From assembly GCF_001027285.1 (NCBI RefSeq), contig NZ_CP011509.1:794501-858500 (forward strand): a stretch of DNA of 64,000 nucleotides, in the 5' to 3' direction. Numbering within the stretch: position 1 is the first letter of the stretch; each line of letters begins with the position of its first letter. This stretch comes from Archangium gephyra. GTDB lineage: Bacteria > Myxococcota > Myxococcia > Myxococcales > Myxococcaceae. The position numbers and the translations under genes are program-made. Shown here one piece after another: positions 17,806 to 27,129 of the stretch. The notes under the pieces were generated by a model, which saw nothing but the letters and a program-made list of their open reading frames with translations, did no database searches and was not told where the DNA came from.

Positions 17806-18789
17806 GTACACCCGCGCGAGCGCCTGGGCCTCATTCGCCACGCCGAAGCGGGCCCGGGCCTCCTCGGCGGCGTTGAGCCCCACCTGCCTCGCCCGCTCCG
17901 GCTCGTGGAGCAGCTCGCGCAGCAGCTCCCGCAACTCGGCCACGTTGCCCGGCTCGAAGAGGAAGCCGGTGCGGCCGTGCTCGATGAAGGACGGCACGTG
18001 CGGCAGCCGGCTCATCACCGTGCAGCAGCCACACGCCATCGCCTCCAGCATCACCATGGAGAAGGACTCGAAGTGCGTCGGGTTCACCAGCACGCTCAAG
18101 CCCTGGTACCAGGGCACCACCGGGCGCTGCTCTCCGGCGAGCACCAGCCGTCCGTCTGTCCTGGCGCGCAGCTGCTCGGCCCAGGCGCTGTCTCGCCCCT
18201 TGGCCAGCCCCACCAGCACCGGCGTCCACTCGGACGCGGGCAGTCCGGGCAGCAGCGGCGCGAGGGCCTCGACGAAGTCTCCCTGCCCCTTGCTCGGGCG
18301 GATGCGTCCCACCACGCCCACTCCGCGCCGGCCGCCGAGCCCCAACGCCTTCCAGGCCGCGTCCCGGTCCACCGGCGGGGTGAAGCGCTCCAGGTCCACG
18401 CCATGCGGCACCAGCTGCGAGGGCCTCCCCATCCACCCCGCGCTCTGCGCGTTGAGCGTGACGAGTTGCTCGGCGAAGCGGGTGAGGAAGCGGGTGAAGC
18501 GGCCCGGGGGCTTGCCTCCGTGGCGCGTGTAGACGAGCCGCACCTCCCGGCCCACCCACCGCAGCACCAGCCCGGCCAGCAGCTCGTTGTTGCGGTGCGC
18601 GTGCCACACCACCGGCTCCTGGCGGATGCGCCGCCACAGCTCGCTCCAGGCGATGCGCGGCACGTCCTCCTCCAGGTTGCCCCCCACCGCCCGCGTCTCC
18701 ATCAACCGCGAGAGCTCGGTGACGATGCGCTCGGTGTGCGCGGTGACGCCGGTGCGGCGCCGGTGGAAGTGCGGATGGACGACGAGCAT
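17785..18789 (-). CDS. Family 1/4-type glycosyltransferase (GT-B)
   Basis: A 334-residue retaining glycosyltransferase. The N-terminal Rossmann half begins LVVHPHFHRRRTGVTAHTE. The C-terminal half has GVVGRIRPSKGQGDFVEAL, the donor-binding arginine/lysine segment, and ESFSMVMLEAMACG, the E-x7-E motif that contacts the sugar nucleotide. It should add a sugar to a cell-surface lipid or polysaccharide. The ATG at 18789 places the fold at the N-terminus; the upstream frame has no family similarity. No other polysaccharide genes are adjacent. Confidence 0.85.
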   Translation of the reverse strand: MLVVHPHFHRRRTGVTAHTERIVTELSRLMETRAVGGNLEEDVPRIAWSELWRRIRQEPVVWHAHRNNELLAGLVLRWVGREVRLVYTRHGGKPPGRFTRFLTRFAEQLVTLNAQSAGWMGRPSQLVPHGVDLERFTPPVDRDAAWKALGLGGRRGVGVVGRIRPSKGQGDFVEALAPLLPGLPASEWTPVLVGLAKGRDSAWAEQLRARTDGRLVLAGEQRPVVPWYQGLSVLVNPTHFESFSMVMLEAMACGCCTVMSRLPHVPSFIEHGRTGFLFEPGNVAELRELLRELLHEPERARQVGLNAAEEARARFGVANEAQALARVYRSALGG

Positions 18790-18814
18790 GGCGCCGCCGT
18801 CTGTACCCGACGTC

Positions 18815-18843
18815 AGACGCCTCGGCACCTGGGTCTGGCGTCT
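18815..18843. promoter_or_regulatory. Inverted repeat upstream of the glycosyltransferase
   Basis: AGACGCC and GGCGTCT are separated by 15 bases, ending 26 bases before the glycosyltransferase start. This could be an operator. Confidence 0.3.
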
Positions 18844-18928
18844 AAATGGTACTCCTTGGCGCCCCTTTGTCAGTGGAAGGAGGGTATCTGGCGCCGGTTA
18901 TCCCACCTGTGCTACCTGAGGTGTGCCC

Positions 18929-19129
18929 ATGCCCACTTCTCCTTCCCGCGGTTGGCTCCTGGGGTTCGCGATCTGGTTCGCGAGCACCGCCTGGCTCTAC
19001 ACCTTCATGAGCCGCGCCCAGGCGGAGCAGTCCTGGGAGCTCGCCCAGCTGCGCCGGGAGATGTCGGAGCTGCACCGCGAGGTCCTCTCCTGCCAGCTGG
19101 AGAAGGCCGAGGCGCGTCTCTCCCCCTGA
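18929..19129 (+). CDS. Small single-pass membrane protein with coiled coil
   Basis: A 66-residue protein. One membrane helix at about 9-27 (WLLGFAIWFASTAWLYTFM) is followed by a charged heptad-like helix (ELAQLRREMSELHREVLSCQLEKAEARL) that should form a coiled coil on one side of the membrane. The ATG at 18929 has GAGGTG 5 bases upstream. A GTG at 18923 is possible. I know no family; it could be a small scaffold or division-type protein. Confidence 0.6.
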   Translation: MPTSPSRGWLLGFAIWFASTAWLYTFMSRAQAEQSWELAQLRREMSELHREVLSCQLEKAEARLSP

Positions 19130-19146
19130 GCGAAGTGGGCGAAGCT

Positions 19147-19286
19147 TTCCCCTCGCCCTTCGGGAGAGGGACGGGGTGAGGGTGTCTGGGCCCGTTCTTC
19201 AACCCGTGGCCCACCGTGTGGACAGGGGGTTCAACCCGGGATGCGTGGCACCCTCACCCCGTCCCTCTCCCGGGGGGCGAGGGGAT
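19147..19286. repeat. Composite palindromic repeat, long form
   Basis: Two REP-like units face each other (19149-19183 and 19251-19285) around a spacer of about 65 bases. The entire 140-base element reappears in inverted orientation at 53961-54099 with only about ten differences. It fills most of the 302-base gap between genes; nothing else is visible in the gap. Confidence 0.85.
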
Positions 19287-19431
19287 ATTGAATGGCCAAG
19301 GGGCACGGCGGCGTCTGCGCTCCGCTGAGCGCTCGCTCGTGGGCCGGCCGGGCCTGGACCTCCCAGCGCCCCGCCGTGAAGAAGGACCCGAGGTCCGAGG
19401 TTGACTCCAGGAGGTTACCTCCGGAGTCATC

Positions 19432-20766
19432 ATGGACCGTACGGGCAGTGCAGACCTTCCCCTCCACTCGGGCCGCGTGCCGGACTGGCTCGCCGAGCGC
19501 ATGGCGCGCATGAGCCGCGTCCTCGTGGAGGCGCTCGTGCTCCACTACGGCCGCCACGAGGTCCTGCGCCGGCTCGCCCACCCCTTCTGGTTCCAGTCCC
19601 TCGGCGCCGTCATGGGCATGGACTGGCACTCCTCGGGTGTCACCACCACCGTGCTCGGTGCCCTCAAGCGTGGCCTCACCCCGGGTGGCCGTCAGCTCGG
19701 CCTCTATGTCGTCGGCGGCAAGGGCCTCCAGGCGCGCCGCACCCCCGACGAGCTGCGCATCATCGGCGACCGGGTGGGCATCGACGCCGACGCGCTGATC
19801 CGCGCCAGCCGGCTCGCCGCCAAGGTGGACAGCGCCGCCGTGCAGGACGGCTTCGAGCTGTATGCCCACAGCCTCATCCTCTCGGACGACAACGCGTGGG
19901 CCGTGGTGCAGCAGGGGATGAACGCCGAGGCCCGCCAGGCCCGCCGCTACCACTGGCTCTCCGAGGGCCTCGGGAGCTTCGTGGAGTCGCCCCATGCCGC
20001 CATCGAGGGGCCCAACCAGGGCGTCATCCTCAACCTCACGGACAGGCGCGCCTCGCGGGCCCGGGCCGCGCAGGTGGAGCTCGTGTCCCAGGGGCCCGAT
20101 GTGGTGCTGGGTGCCCTGCGCAAGCTGCGTCCCCTGTCCCAGCCCGAGCCCGTGCCCTTCACTCCGCCGCTGCCCCACCTCCAAATGCCCGTGCACGAAG
20201 AGGTGACGCGCGACGACGTGGTGCTGCGCCGGCTCCATGGCACGCTGGCCGCCGCGGCCGAGCAGGGCCCTCGTGACTTCGCCGAGCTGCTGCTCACCCC
20301 CGGCGTGGGTGCGCGCACCGTGGCGGCGCTGGCCAGCGTGGCCGAGGTCCTCCACGGCTCGCCCTCGCGCTTCACGGACCCCGCGCGCTTCGCCTTCGCC
20401 CAGGGAGGCAAGGACCGGCAGCCCTTCCCCGTGCGCCTGGACGTCTATGACGAGACGCTGCGCGTGCTGCGCTCGGCGGTGGACGCGGCGAAGCTCGGCA
20501 ACGACGAGCGCCTCCAGGCCATCCGCGAGCTGGATCGGCAGGCGCGGCGGCTCGAGTCCGTGGTCTCCGCTGCTTCCTCTGGCGCCTCCTTCGAGGCGCT
20601 CGTCGAGGAGGGGTGGAAGGACCTCACCGAGCTGCTGCCCACCGATGCGCCCCCGCGCCGGCCCTCGGGACGCCCCGGCTGGCGGCGCCGCGGGGCCCGG
20701 ACGCAGCTGGAGCTGCCCGGCCTGGACGAGGAGACTCCGGGTGGCTCCTCCTCCCACTCCCGGTAA
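19432..20766 (+). CDS. DUF763 family protein
   Basis: A 444-residue protein of the DUF763 family, found in archaea and scattered bacteria, with no settled function. Typical segments are TGSADLPLHSGRVPDWLAERM at the start, GVTTTVLGALKRGLTP, and HSLILSDDNAWAVVQQGMN around residues 145-165. In many relatives this domain is thought to act on nucleic acids. The middle (LLLTPGVGARTVAAL) resembles a helix-hairpin-helix, which would suit DNA binding. The C-terminal 40 residues are Arg/Pro-rich and probably disordered. The ATG at 19432 is preceded by AGGAGG. It stands alone between a repeat and the kinase pair. Confidence 0.85.
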   Translation: MDRTGSADLPLHSGRVPDWLAERMARMSRVLVEALVLHYGRHEVLRRLAHPFWFQSLGAVMGMDWHSSGVTTTVLGALKRGLTPGGRQLGLYVVGGKGLQARRTPDELRIIGDRVGIDADALIRASRLAAKVDSAAVQDGFELYAHSLILSDDNAWAVVQQGMNAEARQARRYHWLSEGLGSFVESPHAAIEGPNQGVILNLTDRRASRARAAQVELVSQGPDVVLGALRKLRPLSQPEPVPFTPPLPHLQMPVHEEVTRDDVVLRRLHGTLAAAAEQGPRDFAELLLTPGVGARTVAALASVAEVLHGSPSRFTDPARFAFAQGGKDRQPFPVRLDVYDETLRVLRSAVDAAKLGNDERLQAIRELDRQARRLESVVSAASSGASFEALVEEGWKDLTELLPTDAPPRRPSGRPGWRRRGARTQLELPGLDEETPGGSSSHSR

Positions 20767-20947
20767 AGGGGGCCCGCTGGGTGCTCGCTCCCCTGGAGGG
20801 TGAGGCGCCGGGCCCCACCCGGGGACGCGTACGGTGGTGGACAGCTGTTTCCTTCCTTGGCCGTACCAGCCGGGGTGGGGCCAGGGTCATGGCGGTAATC
20901 TGTCCGGTGGCGCCTGCCCCCCCAGGGGAGTAGGGAGATCCCTCATC

Positions 20948-23476
20948 GTGTCGAGCAGCCACTCCGCCCCTCCCGCGCGACGGGGGCCCCAGGAAAAGCG
21001 GGCCTTGCCTCCCCGGCTGGATGGACGGGTGCTGGTGGTCGATGACACGGAGGCCAAGCGCTACCTCATCGCCCAGACGCTGCGCAGGGCGGGCATGGAG
21101 GTGGTGGAGGCGGTGAGCGGCGAGGCGGCCCTGGCCGAGGCCCTGTCCGGTCCGGACGTGGTGGTGCTGGACGTGCGCCTGCCGGACATGAGCGGCTTCG
21201 AGGTGTGCCGCCGCCTCAAGGAGGATCCCGCCACCTCCGCCATCCCGGTGCTCTACATCTCCGCCCTGCTGCAGGACGAGGAGCTGGAGGCGCGGCTCTT
21301 CGACGATGGGGCGGACGGCTACATCCCCCAGCCCATCGAGTCCCGGCACCTGGTGGCGCAGACGTGGGCCCTGGTGCGCATGCGCCGCGCCGAGCAGGCC
21401 CGCCAGCGCGAGCGGGAGGAGGCCCAGGCCGAGCAGGCGCGGCTGCAGCGCGAGCTGGAGAAGACGCAGTCCCGGGCGCGCCGGCTCACCGAGTCCGGCC
21501 TGGTGGGCATCCTCTATTGGGACCTGGACGGCTCCATCCTCGAGGCCAATGACCTCTTCCTGGAGATGATGGGCTACACGCGCGAGGAGCTGGAGCGGGG
21601 CCTGCTCGACTGGCGGAAGCTGACGCCGCCGGAATGGGCGGAGCAGGACGAGAAGAGCGTCGCGGCGCTGCGCACCCAGGGCTTCAGCGGGCTGTACGAG
21701 AAGCAGTACCTGCGCAAGGACGGCGCGCGGGTGGATGTGATGCTGGGCTCGGCCGCCTTCGACGGCGAGCCCCACCGGGGCGTGACGATGGTGGTGGACC
21801 TCTCCGAGCGCCGCGAGGCCGAGCGCCAGCTCAAGCACCTCATGGCGGAGCTGGGGCAGGGCGAGGCCCGGCTGCGTCTGGCGCTCGACTCGGCCGAGCT
21901 CGGCGCGTGGAGCTACGACCTGGTCACCGGCCAGCACCACTGGGACACGCGCGCCAAGGAGCTGTTCGGGCTGCCCCCGGAGGCGCCGGTGGACATGTCG
22001 GTGTGGCAGGCGGCGGCGCACCCGGAGGATCGCGAGTGGGTGTCGGCGGGCGTCCGGCGCGCGTTGGCCGGGGAGGGGGGCGGCTCGTTCTCGGCCGAGT
22101 ACCGCACGGTGGGCCGGCGCGACGGGGTGTTGCGGTGGATTGCCTCGCGGGGCCGGGTCCTCTTCGGCGTGGACGGCCAGCCCACGCACCTGTCGGGCAC
22201 CTACCTGGACATCACCGAGCGCAAGCTGAACGAGCAGCGCGCCGCGGAGCTCCAGGCCACCACCGCCGCCTTCGCGCACGCGCTCACCCCCGCGCAGGTG
22301 GGCGCCGCGCTGGTGGAGCACGGGCTGAAGTCGTTGGACGCCTACGCCGGCGTGCTCAGCCTGGTGGAGGGCGAGCACCTGCGCATCTTCAACTACTTCG
22401 GCTACCCGGCCCGCATTCCCGAGGCCTACAGCGTCGTTCCCCTCAGCCTCCGCTCCCCCTCCACCCTCGCCGCGCTGGAGGGGCGCACCATCGCCGTGCA
22501 GGCCACCGACGGCCTGGAGCGGGAGTGGCCCGAGTTCGCCCGCACCGTGCAGGGCAGCCGCAGCCGCACCTGGCTGAGCACGCCGTTGAAGCTGGGGGAT
22601 CGGGTGGTGGGGGTGCTGGGGTTGAGCTTCTCCTCGCTGCGCCGCTTCAGCGCCCAGGAGAAGGCCCACCTGGAGTCGCTCTGCGGACTGTGTACCCAGG
22701 CGCTGGAGCGGGCCCGGCTCTACGAGGAGGAGCGGCGGGCGAAGGACGAGGCCCGGCAGCGCTCGGAGCTGGAGCAGCAGTACCTGGGCGTGGTGAGCCA
22801 TGACCTGCGCAACCCCCTGGCCTCCATCTCGCTGGGCGCGCGCACGCTGCAGCGTCTGGAGCGGCCGGCCCCGGAGACGGTGCTGCGCACGGCCGGGCGC
22901 ATCGCCACCAGCGCGGACACCATGGGGCGCATGGTGTCGGACTTGCTGGACTTCACGCGCGGGCGGCTGGGCGGAGGCCTGCCGCTGGAGCGCACGCACA
23001 ACGATCTCGTCCTGCTGTGCCAGGAGGTCATCGAGGAGTTCTCGGTGACGCACCCGGAGCGGCGCATCCTCCTGGAGGGAGACGCGCGCTGCGAGGGGTG
23101 GTGGGACGGAGAGCGCATGCGCCAGGTGCTCTCCAACCTCCTGTCCAACGCGCTGAGGCACTCGCGGCCGGGGTCGCCGGTGTCCGTGCGGGCGCGGGAG
23201 CTGGAGGGCGAGGTGGAGCTGGCGGTGTCCAACGAGGGCGAGCCGATTCCCACCGAGCTGCTGCCCGTGCTCTTCGAGCCGTTCCGCCGGGGCCTGTCGA
23301 CGTTCCGTCCGGCGGGCAGCCTGGGGCTGGGGCTCTTCATCGTGCACCAGGTGGTGGCGGGCCACGGCGGCCGGGTGGAGGTGGGCACCGGCGAGGAGGG
23401 GACCACCTTCGCCGTGCGCGTGCCCCGGGGGGCCGTGCCCGGGGTGTTGAGCGCCGCGGGGGCACCCGATGCGTGA
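20948..23476 (+). CDS. REC-PAS-PAS-GAF hybrid sensor histidine kinase, copy 1
   Basis: An 842-residue soluble kinase. A REC domain at about 25-150 (VLVVDDTEAKR, phospho-Asp in VVLDVRLPDMSG) is followed by a coiled coil, a PAS at about 175-300, and a PAS/PAC at about 310-420 ending DITERK. A GAF at about 430-590 comes next, then HisKA with VVSHDLRNPL, and an ATPase domain (NLLSNALRH, GSLGLGLFIV). In REC the conserved switch lysine is Gln (GYIPQPIE), and in G1 the Asp is Asn (VSNEGEPIP). The GTG start is preceded by GGGAG. A close paralogue follows at 23575 and both have the same layout. Confidence 0.9.
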   Translation: MSSSHSAPPARRGPQEKRALPPRLDGRVLVVDDTEAKRYLIAQTLRRAGMEVVEAVSGEAALAEALSGPDVVVLDVRLPDMSGFEVCRRLKEDPATSAIPVLYISALLQDEELEARLFDDGADGYIPQPIESRHLVAQTWALVRMRRAEQARQREREEAQAEQARLQRELEKTQSRARRLTESGLVGILYWDLDGSILEANDLFLEMMGYTREELERGLLDWRKLTPPEWAEQDEKSVAALRTQGFSGLYEKQYLRKDGARVDVMLGSAAFDGEPHRGVTMVVDLSERREAERQLKHLMAELGQGEARLRLALDSAELGAWSYDLVTGQHHWDTRAKELFGLPPEAPVDMSVWQAAAHPEDREWVSAGVRRALAGEGGGSFSAEYRTVGRRDGVLRWIASRGRVLFGVDGQPTHLSGTYLDITERKLNEQRAAELQATTAAFAHALTPAQVGAALVEHGLKSLDAYAGVLSLVEGEHLRIFNYFGYPARIPEAYSVVPLSLRSPSTLAALEGRTIAVQATDGLEREWPEFARTVQGSRSRTWLSTPLKLGDRVVGVLGLSFSSLRRFSAQEKAHLESLCGLCTQALERARLYEEERRAKDEARQRSELEQQYLGVVSHDLRNPLASISLGARTLQRLERPAPETVLRTAGRIATSADTMGRMVSDLLDFTRGRLGGGLPLERTHNDLVLLCQEVIEEFSVTHPERRILLEGDARCEGWWDGERMRQVLSNLLSNALRHSRPGSPVSVRARELEGEVELAVSNEGEPIPTELLPVLFEPFRRGLSTFRPAGSLGLGLFIVHQVVAGHGGRVEVGTGEEGTTFAVRVPRGAVPGVLSAAGAPDA

Positions 23477-23574
23477 GCTGGCCGACAGCCCTCTTCCTCC
23501 CTGAGCGGGAGACGGGCCGTTCGTGGCAAACAGGGGGGAGCGTCCATCCCCCCAGATGAGCAGGGAGTTTCATC

Positions 23575-26427
23575 GTGTCCAGCAGCGGCCCCTCCGCCCC
23601 TCCTCCGCGCCAGGAAGCGCGTGAGACGGCCACCCCCTTCCGGATGGAGGGGCGGGTGCTGGTGGTGGATGATACGGAAGCCAAGCGGTACTTCATCGTC
23701 AAGACGCTGCGCGGCGCGGGCATGGAGGTGCTGGAGGCGGCCAGCGGGCAGGAGGCGCTCACCGCGGCGGCGCTGAAGCCGGACGTGGTGGTGCTGGACG
23801 TGCGCCTGCCGGACATGAGCGGCTTCGAGGTGTGCCGCCGCCTCAAGGAGGACCCCGCCACCTCCGCGCTCGCCGTCCTCTATGTCTCCTCGCTGCTGCG
23901 CGACGAGGAGCTGGAGGCGCGGCTCTTCGACGATGGGGCGGACGGCTACCTCCCCCAGCCCCTCGAGCCCCGGCACCTGGTGGCACAGACGTGGGCCCTG
24001 GTGCGGATGCGCCGCGCCGAGCAGGCCCGGCAGCGCGAGCGCGAGCAGGCCCAGGCCGAGCAGGCGCGGCTGCGGCGCGAGCTGGAGCGCTCCCAGTCCC
24101 GGGCGCTGCGGCTCACCGAGTCCGGCCTGGTGGGCACCTTCTACTGGGACCTGGATGGCTCCATCCTCGACGCCAACGACACCTTCCTGGCGATGGTGGG
24201 CTACACGCGCGAGGACCTGGAGCGGGGCCTGCTCGACTGGCGGAAGATGACGCCGCCGGAGTGGGCGGAGCAGGACCGGCACAACGTCCAGGACGTGCGC
24301 GCGCATGGCGTGTCCGGGTTGAGGGAGAAGCAATACCTGCGCAAGGACGGCACGCGGGTGGATGTGATTCGCGGGGCCGCGGCCTTCGAGAGCGAGCCCC
24401 ACCGGGGCGTGGGGGTGGTGGTGGACATCTCCGCGCGCCGGGACGCCGAGCGCCGGCTGGCGCAGCTCATGGAGGAGCTGGAGTCCAAGGAGCGGCTGCT
24501 GCACGCGGTGCTCCAGCAGATGCCCACCGGCCTCCTCATCACCGAGGCGGGCACGGGGCGCACGCTGCTGACCAATGAGCGGATGAGCGTGCTGCTCGGG
24601 GGCACTCCGAGGCAGAACCTCAAGGAGATGCGCCTGCACCTCGTGGAGCACCCGGATGGCAGGCCCTGCACGCGCGAGGAGCTGCCGCTGATGCGCGCGA
24701 TGCGCGAGGGCCGGGAGGTGATGGAGGAGCTCGTCGTGCGGCGCGAGGACGGCTCGACGCGGCTCAGCCGGACGTGTGCCTCGCCGGTGCGGGATGCGCG
24801 GGGGGAGATCGTCGCTGGCGTGCTGACGATGGAGGACATCACCGAGCGCAAGGCCATCCAGGAGTCGCTGCGGCTGAGCGAGGAGCGGCTGCGCCTGGCG
24901 ATGGACTCGGCGGCGCTCGGGGTGTGGAGCTACGACCCGGCCCGGGACGAGCTGGCGTGGGACGCGCGGACGCGGGAGATGTTCGGAGTGGCCCCCGGCG
25001 CGCCCGTGGACATCCGGATGTGGCTGGAGCACGTGCACCCGGATGACCGGGAGCGGATGGAGGCCCTGTGCCAGCGGGGCTTCTCCGCCGCGGACGGGCG
25101 CGTGTGGGAGTTCGAGTACCGGGCCCTGGGAAAAGAGGGCGTGCTGCGGTGGCTGGTGGGGCGGGGCCAGAGGCATAGCGGCGCGGACGGGAAGGTCTGG
25201 CACATGGGCACCGTGCTGGACATCACCGAGCGCAAGCTGGCCGAGCAGCATGCCGAGGCGCTCCTGGCGACGACGGCCACCTTCGCGCACGCGCTCACCG
25301 CACAGCAGGTGGCCGAGGCGCTGGTGTCGCACGGCCTGAAATCGCTGGAGGCCTGCGCGGGGCTCGTCAGCGTGGTGGCGGGGGACGGGGTGGAGGTGCT
25401 GGGCTCCATCGGGTACCCGGAGGAGATGCTCCGGGCGGTCCGCGCCGTGCGGCTCACCCAGCCCCTGCCGATTCCGCAGGTGGTGCACACCGGGCGCGCG
25501 GTGTGGATCGAGTCCATCGAGGCGCTGGAGCGGGACTGGCCGGAAGCGATCGCGTGGGCGGGGCTGAGCCGGAAGCGCTCCTGGGGCTCCATTCCCCTGG
25601 TGAGCGGGGAGCGGGTGGTGGGCGTGCTGACGCTGAGCTTCCCCACGCCGCGGCGCTTCAGCGCGCGGGAGAAGGCGCACCTGGAGTCGCTCTGTCTGCT
25701 GGGGGCCCAGGCCCTGGAGCGGGCCCGCGTCTACGAGGAGGCCCGGCAGCGCGCCGAGCAGGAGCAGCAGTTCCTGGGCGTGGTGAGCCACGACTTGCGC
25801 AACCCCCTGGCGGCCATCTCGTTGGGGGCTCGCACGCTGCAACGGCTGGAGCGGCCGACGCCCGAGGCGCTGTTGCGGATGACGGGGCGCATCGCGAACA
25901 GCGCGGACACCATGGGGCGCATGGTGTCCGATCTGCTGGACTTCACGCGTGGGCGGTTGGGCGGAGGCATTCCGCTGGAGCGCACGCACAACGAGCTGGT
26001 GCGGTTGTGCCAGGAGGTCATCGAGGAGTTCTCGGTGACACACCCGAGCAGCGACATCCGCCTGGAGGGGGACGCGCTGTGCGAGGGGTGGTGGGACGGG
26101 CCGCGCATGCGGCAGGTGCTCTCCAACCTCTTGTCCAACGCGCTGAGACACTCGCGGCCGGGGAGCGAGGTGGGGGTGCGGGTGCGGGGGCTGGACGGCG
26201 AGGTGGAGCTGACGGTGTCGAACGCGGGCGAGCCGATCCCGGCGGAGCTGGTGCCGGTGCTCTTCGAGCCGTTCCGCCGGGGCATGTCGAAGTTCCGTCC
26301 GGCGGGCAGCCTGGGGCTGGGGCTCTTCATCGTGCACCAGGTGGTGAAGGGCCACGGCGGCCGGGTGGAGGTGGGCTCGGCCGGAGGCGTCACCTCCTTC
26401 ACCGTGCGGGTGCCGCGCGGGGCGTGA
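23575..26427 (+). CDS. REC-PAS-PAS-PAS-GAF hybrid sensor histidine kinase, copy 2
   Basis: A 950-residue paralogue of the preceding kinase, starting with GTG 98 bases after its stop. REC, first PAS, last PAS, GAF, HisKA (VVSHDLRNPLAAI) and ATPase domains align over nearly the entire length. An extra PAS domain of about 110 residues (AVLQQMPTGLLITEAGTGRTL to the first DITERKAIQ) is inserted after the first PAS. The REC switch lysine is again Gln (GYLPQPLE), so this is a fixed trait of the pair. Which signals the PAS and GAF domains bind is unknown. Tandem duplication followed by domain gain or loss is the simplest history. Confidence 0.9.
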   Translation: MSSSGPSAPPPRQEARETATPFRMEGRVLVVDDTEAKRYFIVKTLRGAGMEVLEAASGQEALTAAALKPDVVVLDVRLPDMSGFEVCRRLKEDPATSALAVLYVSSLLRDEELEARLFDDGADGYLPQPLEPRHLVAQTWALVRMRRAEQARQREREQAQAEQARLRRELERSQSRALRLTESGLVGTFYWDLDGSILDANDTFLAMVGYTREDLERGLLDWRKMTPPEWAEQDRHNVQDVRAHGVSGLREKQYLRKDGTRVDVIRGAAAFESEPHRGVGVVVDISARRDAERRLAQLMEELESKERLLHAVLQQMPTGLLITEAGTGRTLLTNERMSVLLGGTPRQNLKEMRLHLVEHPDGRPCTREELPLMRAMREGREVMEELVVRREDGSTRLSRTCASPVRDARGEIVAGVLTMEDITERKAIQESLRLSEERLRLAMDSAALGVWSYDPARDELAWDARTREMFGVAPGAPVDIRMWLEHVHPDDRERMEALCQRGFSAADGRVWEFEYRALGKEGVLRWLVGRGQRHSGADGKVWHMGTVLDITERKLAEQHAEALLATTATFAHALTAQQVAEALVSHGLKSLEACAGLVSVVAGDGVEVLGSIGYPEEMLRAVRAVRLTQPLPIPQVVHTGRAVWIESIEALERDWPEAIAWAGLSRKRSWGSIPLVSGERVVGVLTLSFPTPRRFSAREKAHLESLCLLGAQALERARVYEEARQRAEQEQQFLGVVSHDLRNPLAAISLGARTLQRLERPTPEALLRMTGRIANSADTMGRMVSDLLDFTRGRLGGGIPLERTHNELVRLCQEVIEEFSVTHPSSDIRLEGDALCEGWWDGPRMRQVLSNLLSNALRHSRPGSEVGVRVRGLDGEVELTVSNAGEPIPAELVPVLFEPFRRGMSKFRPAGSLGLGLFIVHQVVKGHGGRVEVGSAGGVTSFTVRVPRGA

Positions 26428-26559
26428 GGCGGACGTCCAGGGAGCAACCCGATGCCTGGGAAGGACCCGGGCAGGCGAGGAGACGTCACGTTCCACGACA
26501 TGACATGGGAGGTTGGCAACGTCTCGACAGGGGGTTACGTTTCAGGTAGGGTGCTTCGT

Positions 26560-27129
26560 ATGCGATACGACCGGATGGTGGTCGCCTACCATGGCTGTGA
26601 TTCGAGCGTTGCCGAGCGGCTCTTGAGCGGGGAGTCCTTCAAGCCCAGCCACAACACATATGACTGGCTGGGAGACGGCATCTACTTCTGGGAGTACGGA
26701 GCCGACCGTGCGCTCCAGTTCGCGCAGGAGCAGGTGGCGCGGGGCAGGGTCCAGACTCCGGCCTGTGTGGGCGCGTTGATCCAACTCGGCCACTGCTTCG
26801 ATCTGCTGGATACCCGCTTCACCCGCGAGCTGGCGGCGGCATTCCCACCTTGGACGAAGCGCTATCAGTCCGAGAACCTGCCATTGCCACGGAATGCCGG
26901 ACAGGCCCCGGACTTCAAGCTCCGTTTCCTGGATCGCTCGGTCCTCGATTGGTACCTGCGCCTATCCGATCAGCGAGGCGAATGCTTCGACACCGTGCGC
27001 TGCGGATTCCCGGAGGGAAACCCAATCTATCCGGGCTCTGGGATTCTCGAGCAGACCCACATTCAACTGACGGTGCGCAACCCGGGCTGCATTCTCGGCG
27101 TGTTCCGTCCCAACGTGGAGACAGTATGA
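26560..27129 (+). CDS. ADP-ribosyltransferase-like protein, possible toxin
   Basis: A 189-residue protein. The N-terminal part, VAYHGCDSSVAERLLSG, then WLGDGIYFWEYGADRAL, has the layout of PARP/ART-type folds: a His at the NAD pocket, a Tyr/Phe-rich strand and a downstream Glu. This fold is an inference from pattern. Such small ART proteins are often toxins. The next gene starts inside its stop codon (ATGA), a coupling typical of toxin-antitoxin pairs. Base composition is a little less G/C-rich than that of the flanking kinases, suggesting transfer. The ATG at 26560 is chosen because the HG motif then lies near the N-terminus; upstream in-frame ATGs exist. Confidence 0.6.
   Translation: MRYDRMVVAYHGCDSSVAERLLSGESFKPSHNTYDWLGDGIYFWEYGADRALQFAQEQVARGRVQTPACVGALIQLGHCFDLLDTRFTRELAAAFPPWTKRYQSENLPLPRNAGQAPDFKLRFLDRSVLDWYLRLSDQRGECFDTVRCGFPEGNPIYPGSGILEQTHIQLTVRNPGCILGVFRPNVETV

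Noticed and set aside
22720-26496. Open frame of over 1200 codons on the minus strand opposite the second hybrid kinase
   Set aside because: Same reason: a shadow of the kinase gene, His/Pro/Arg-rich, without motifs.
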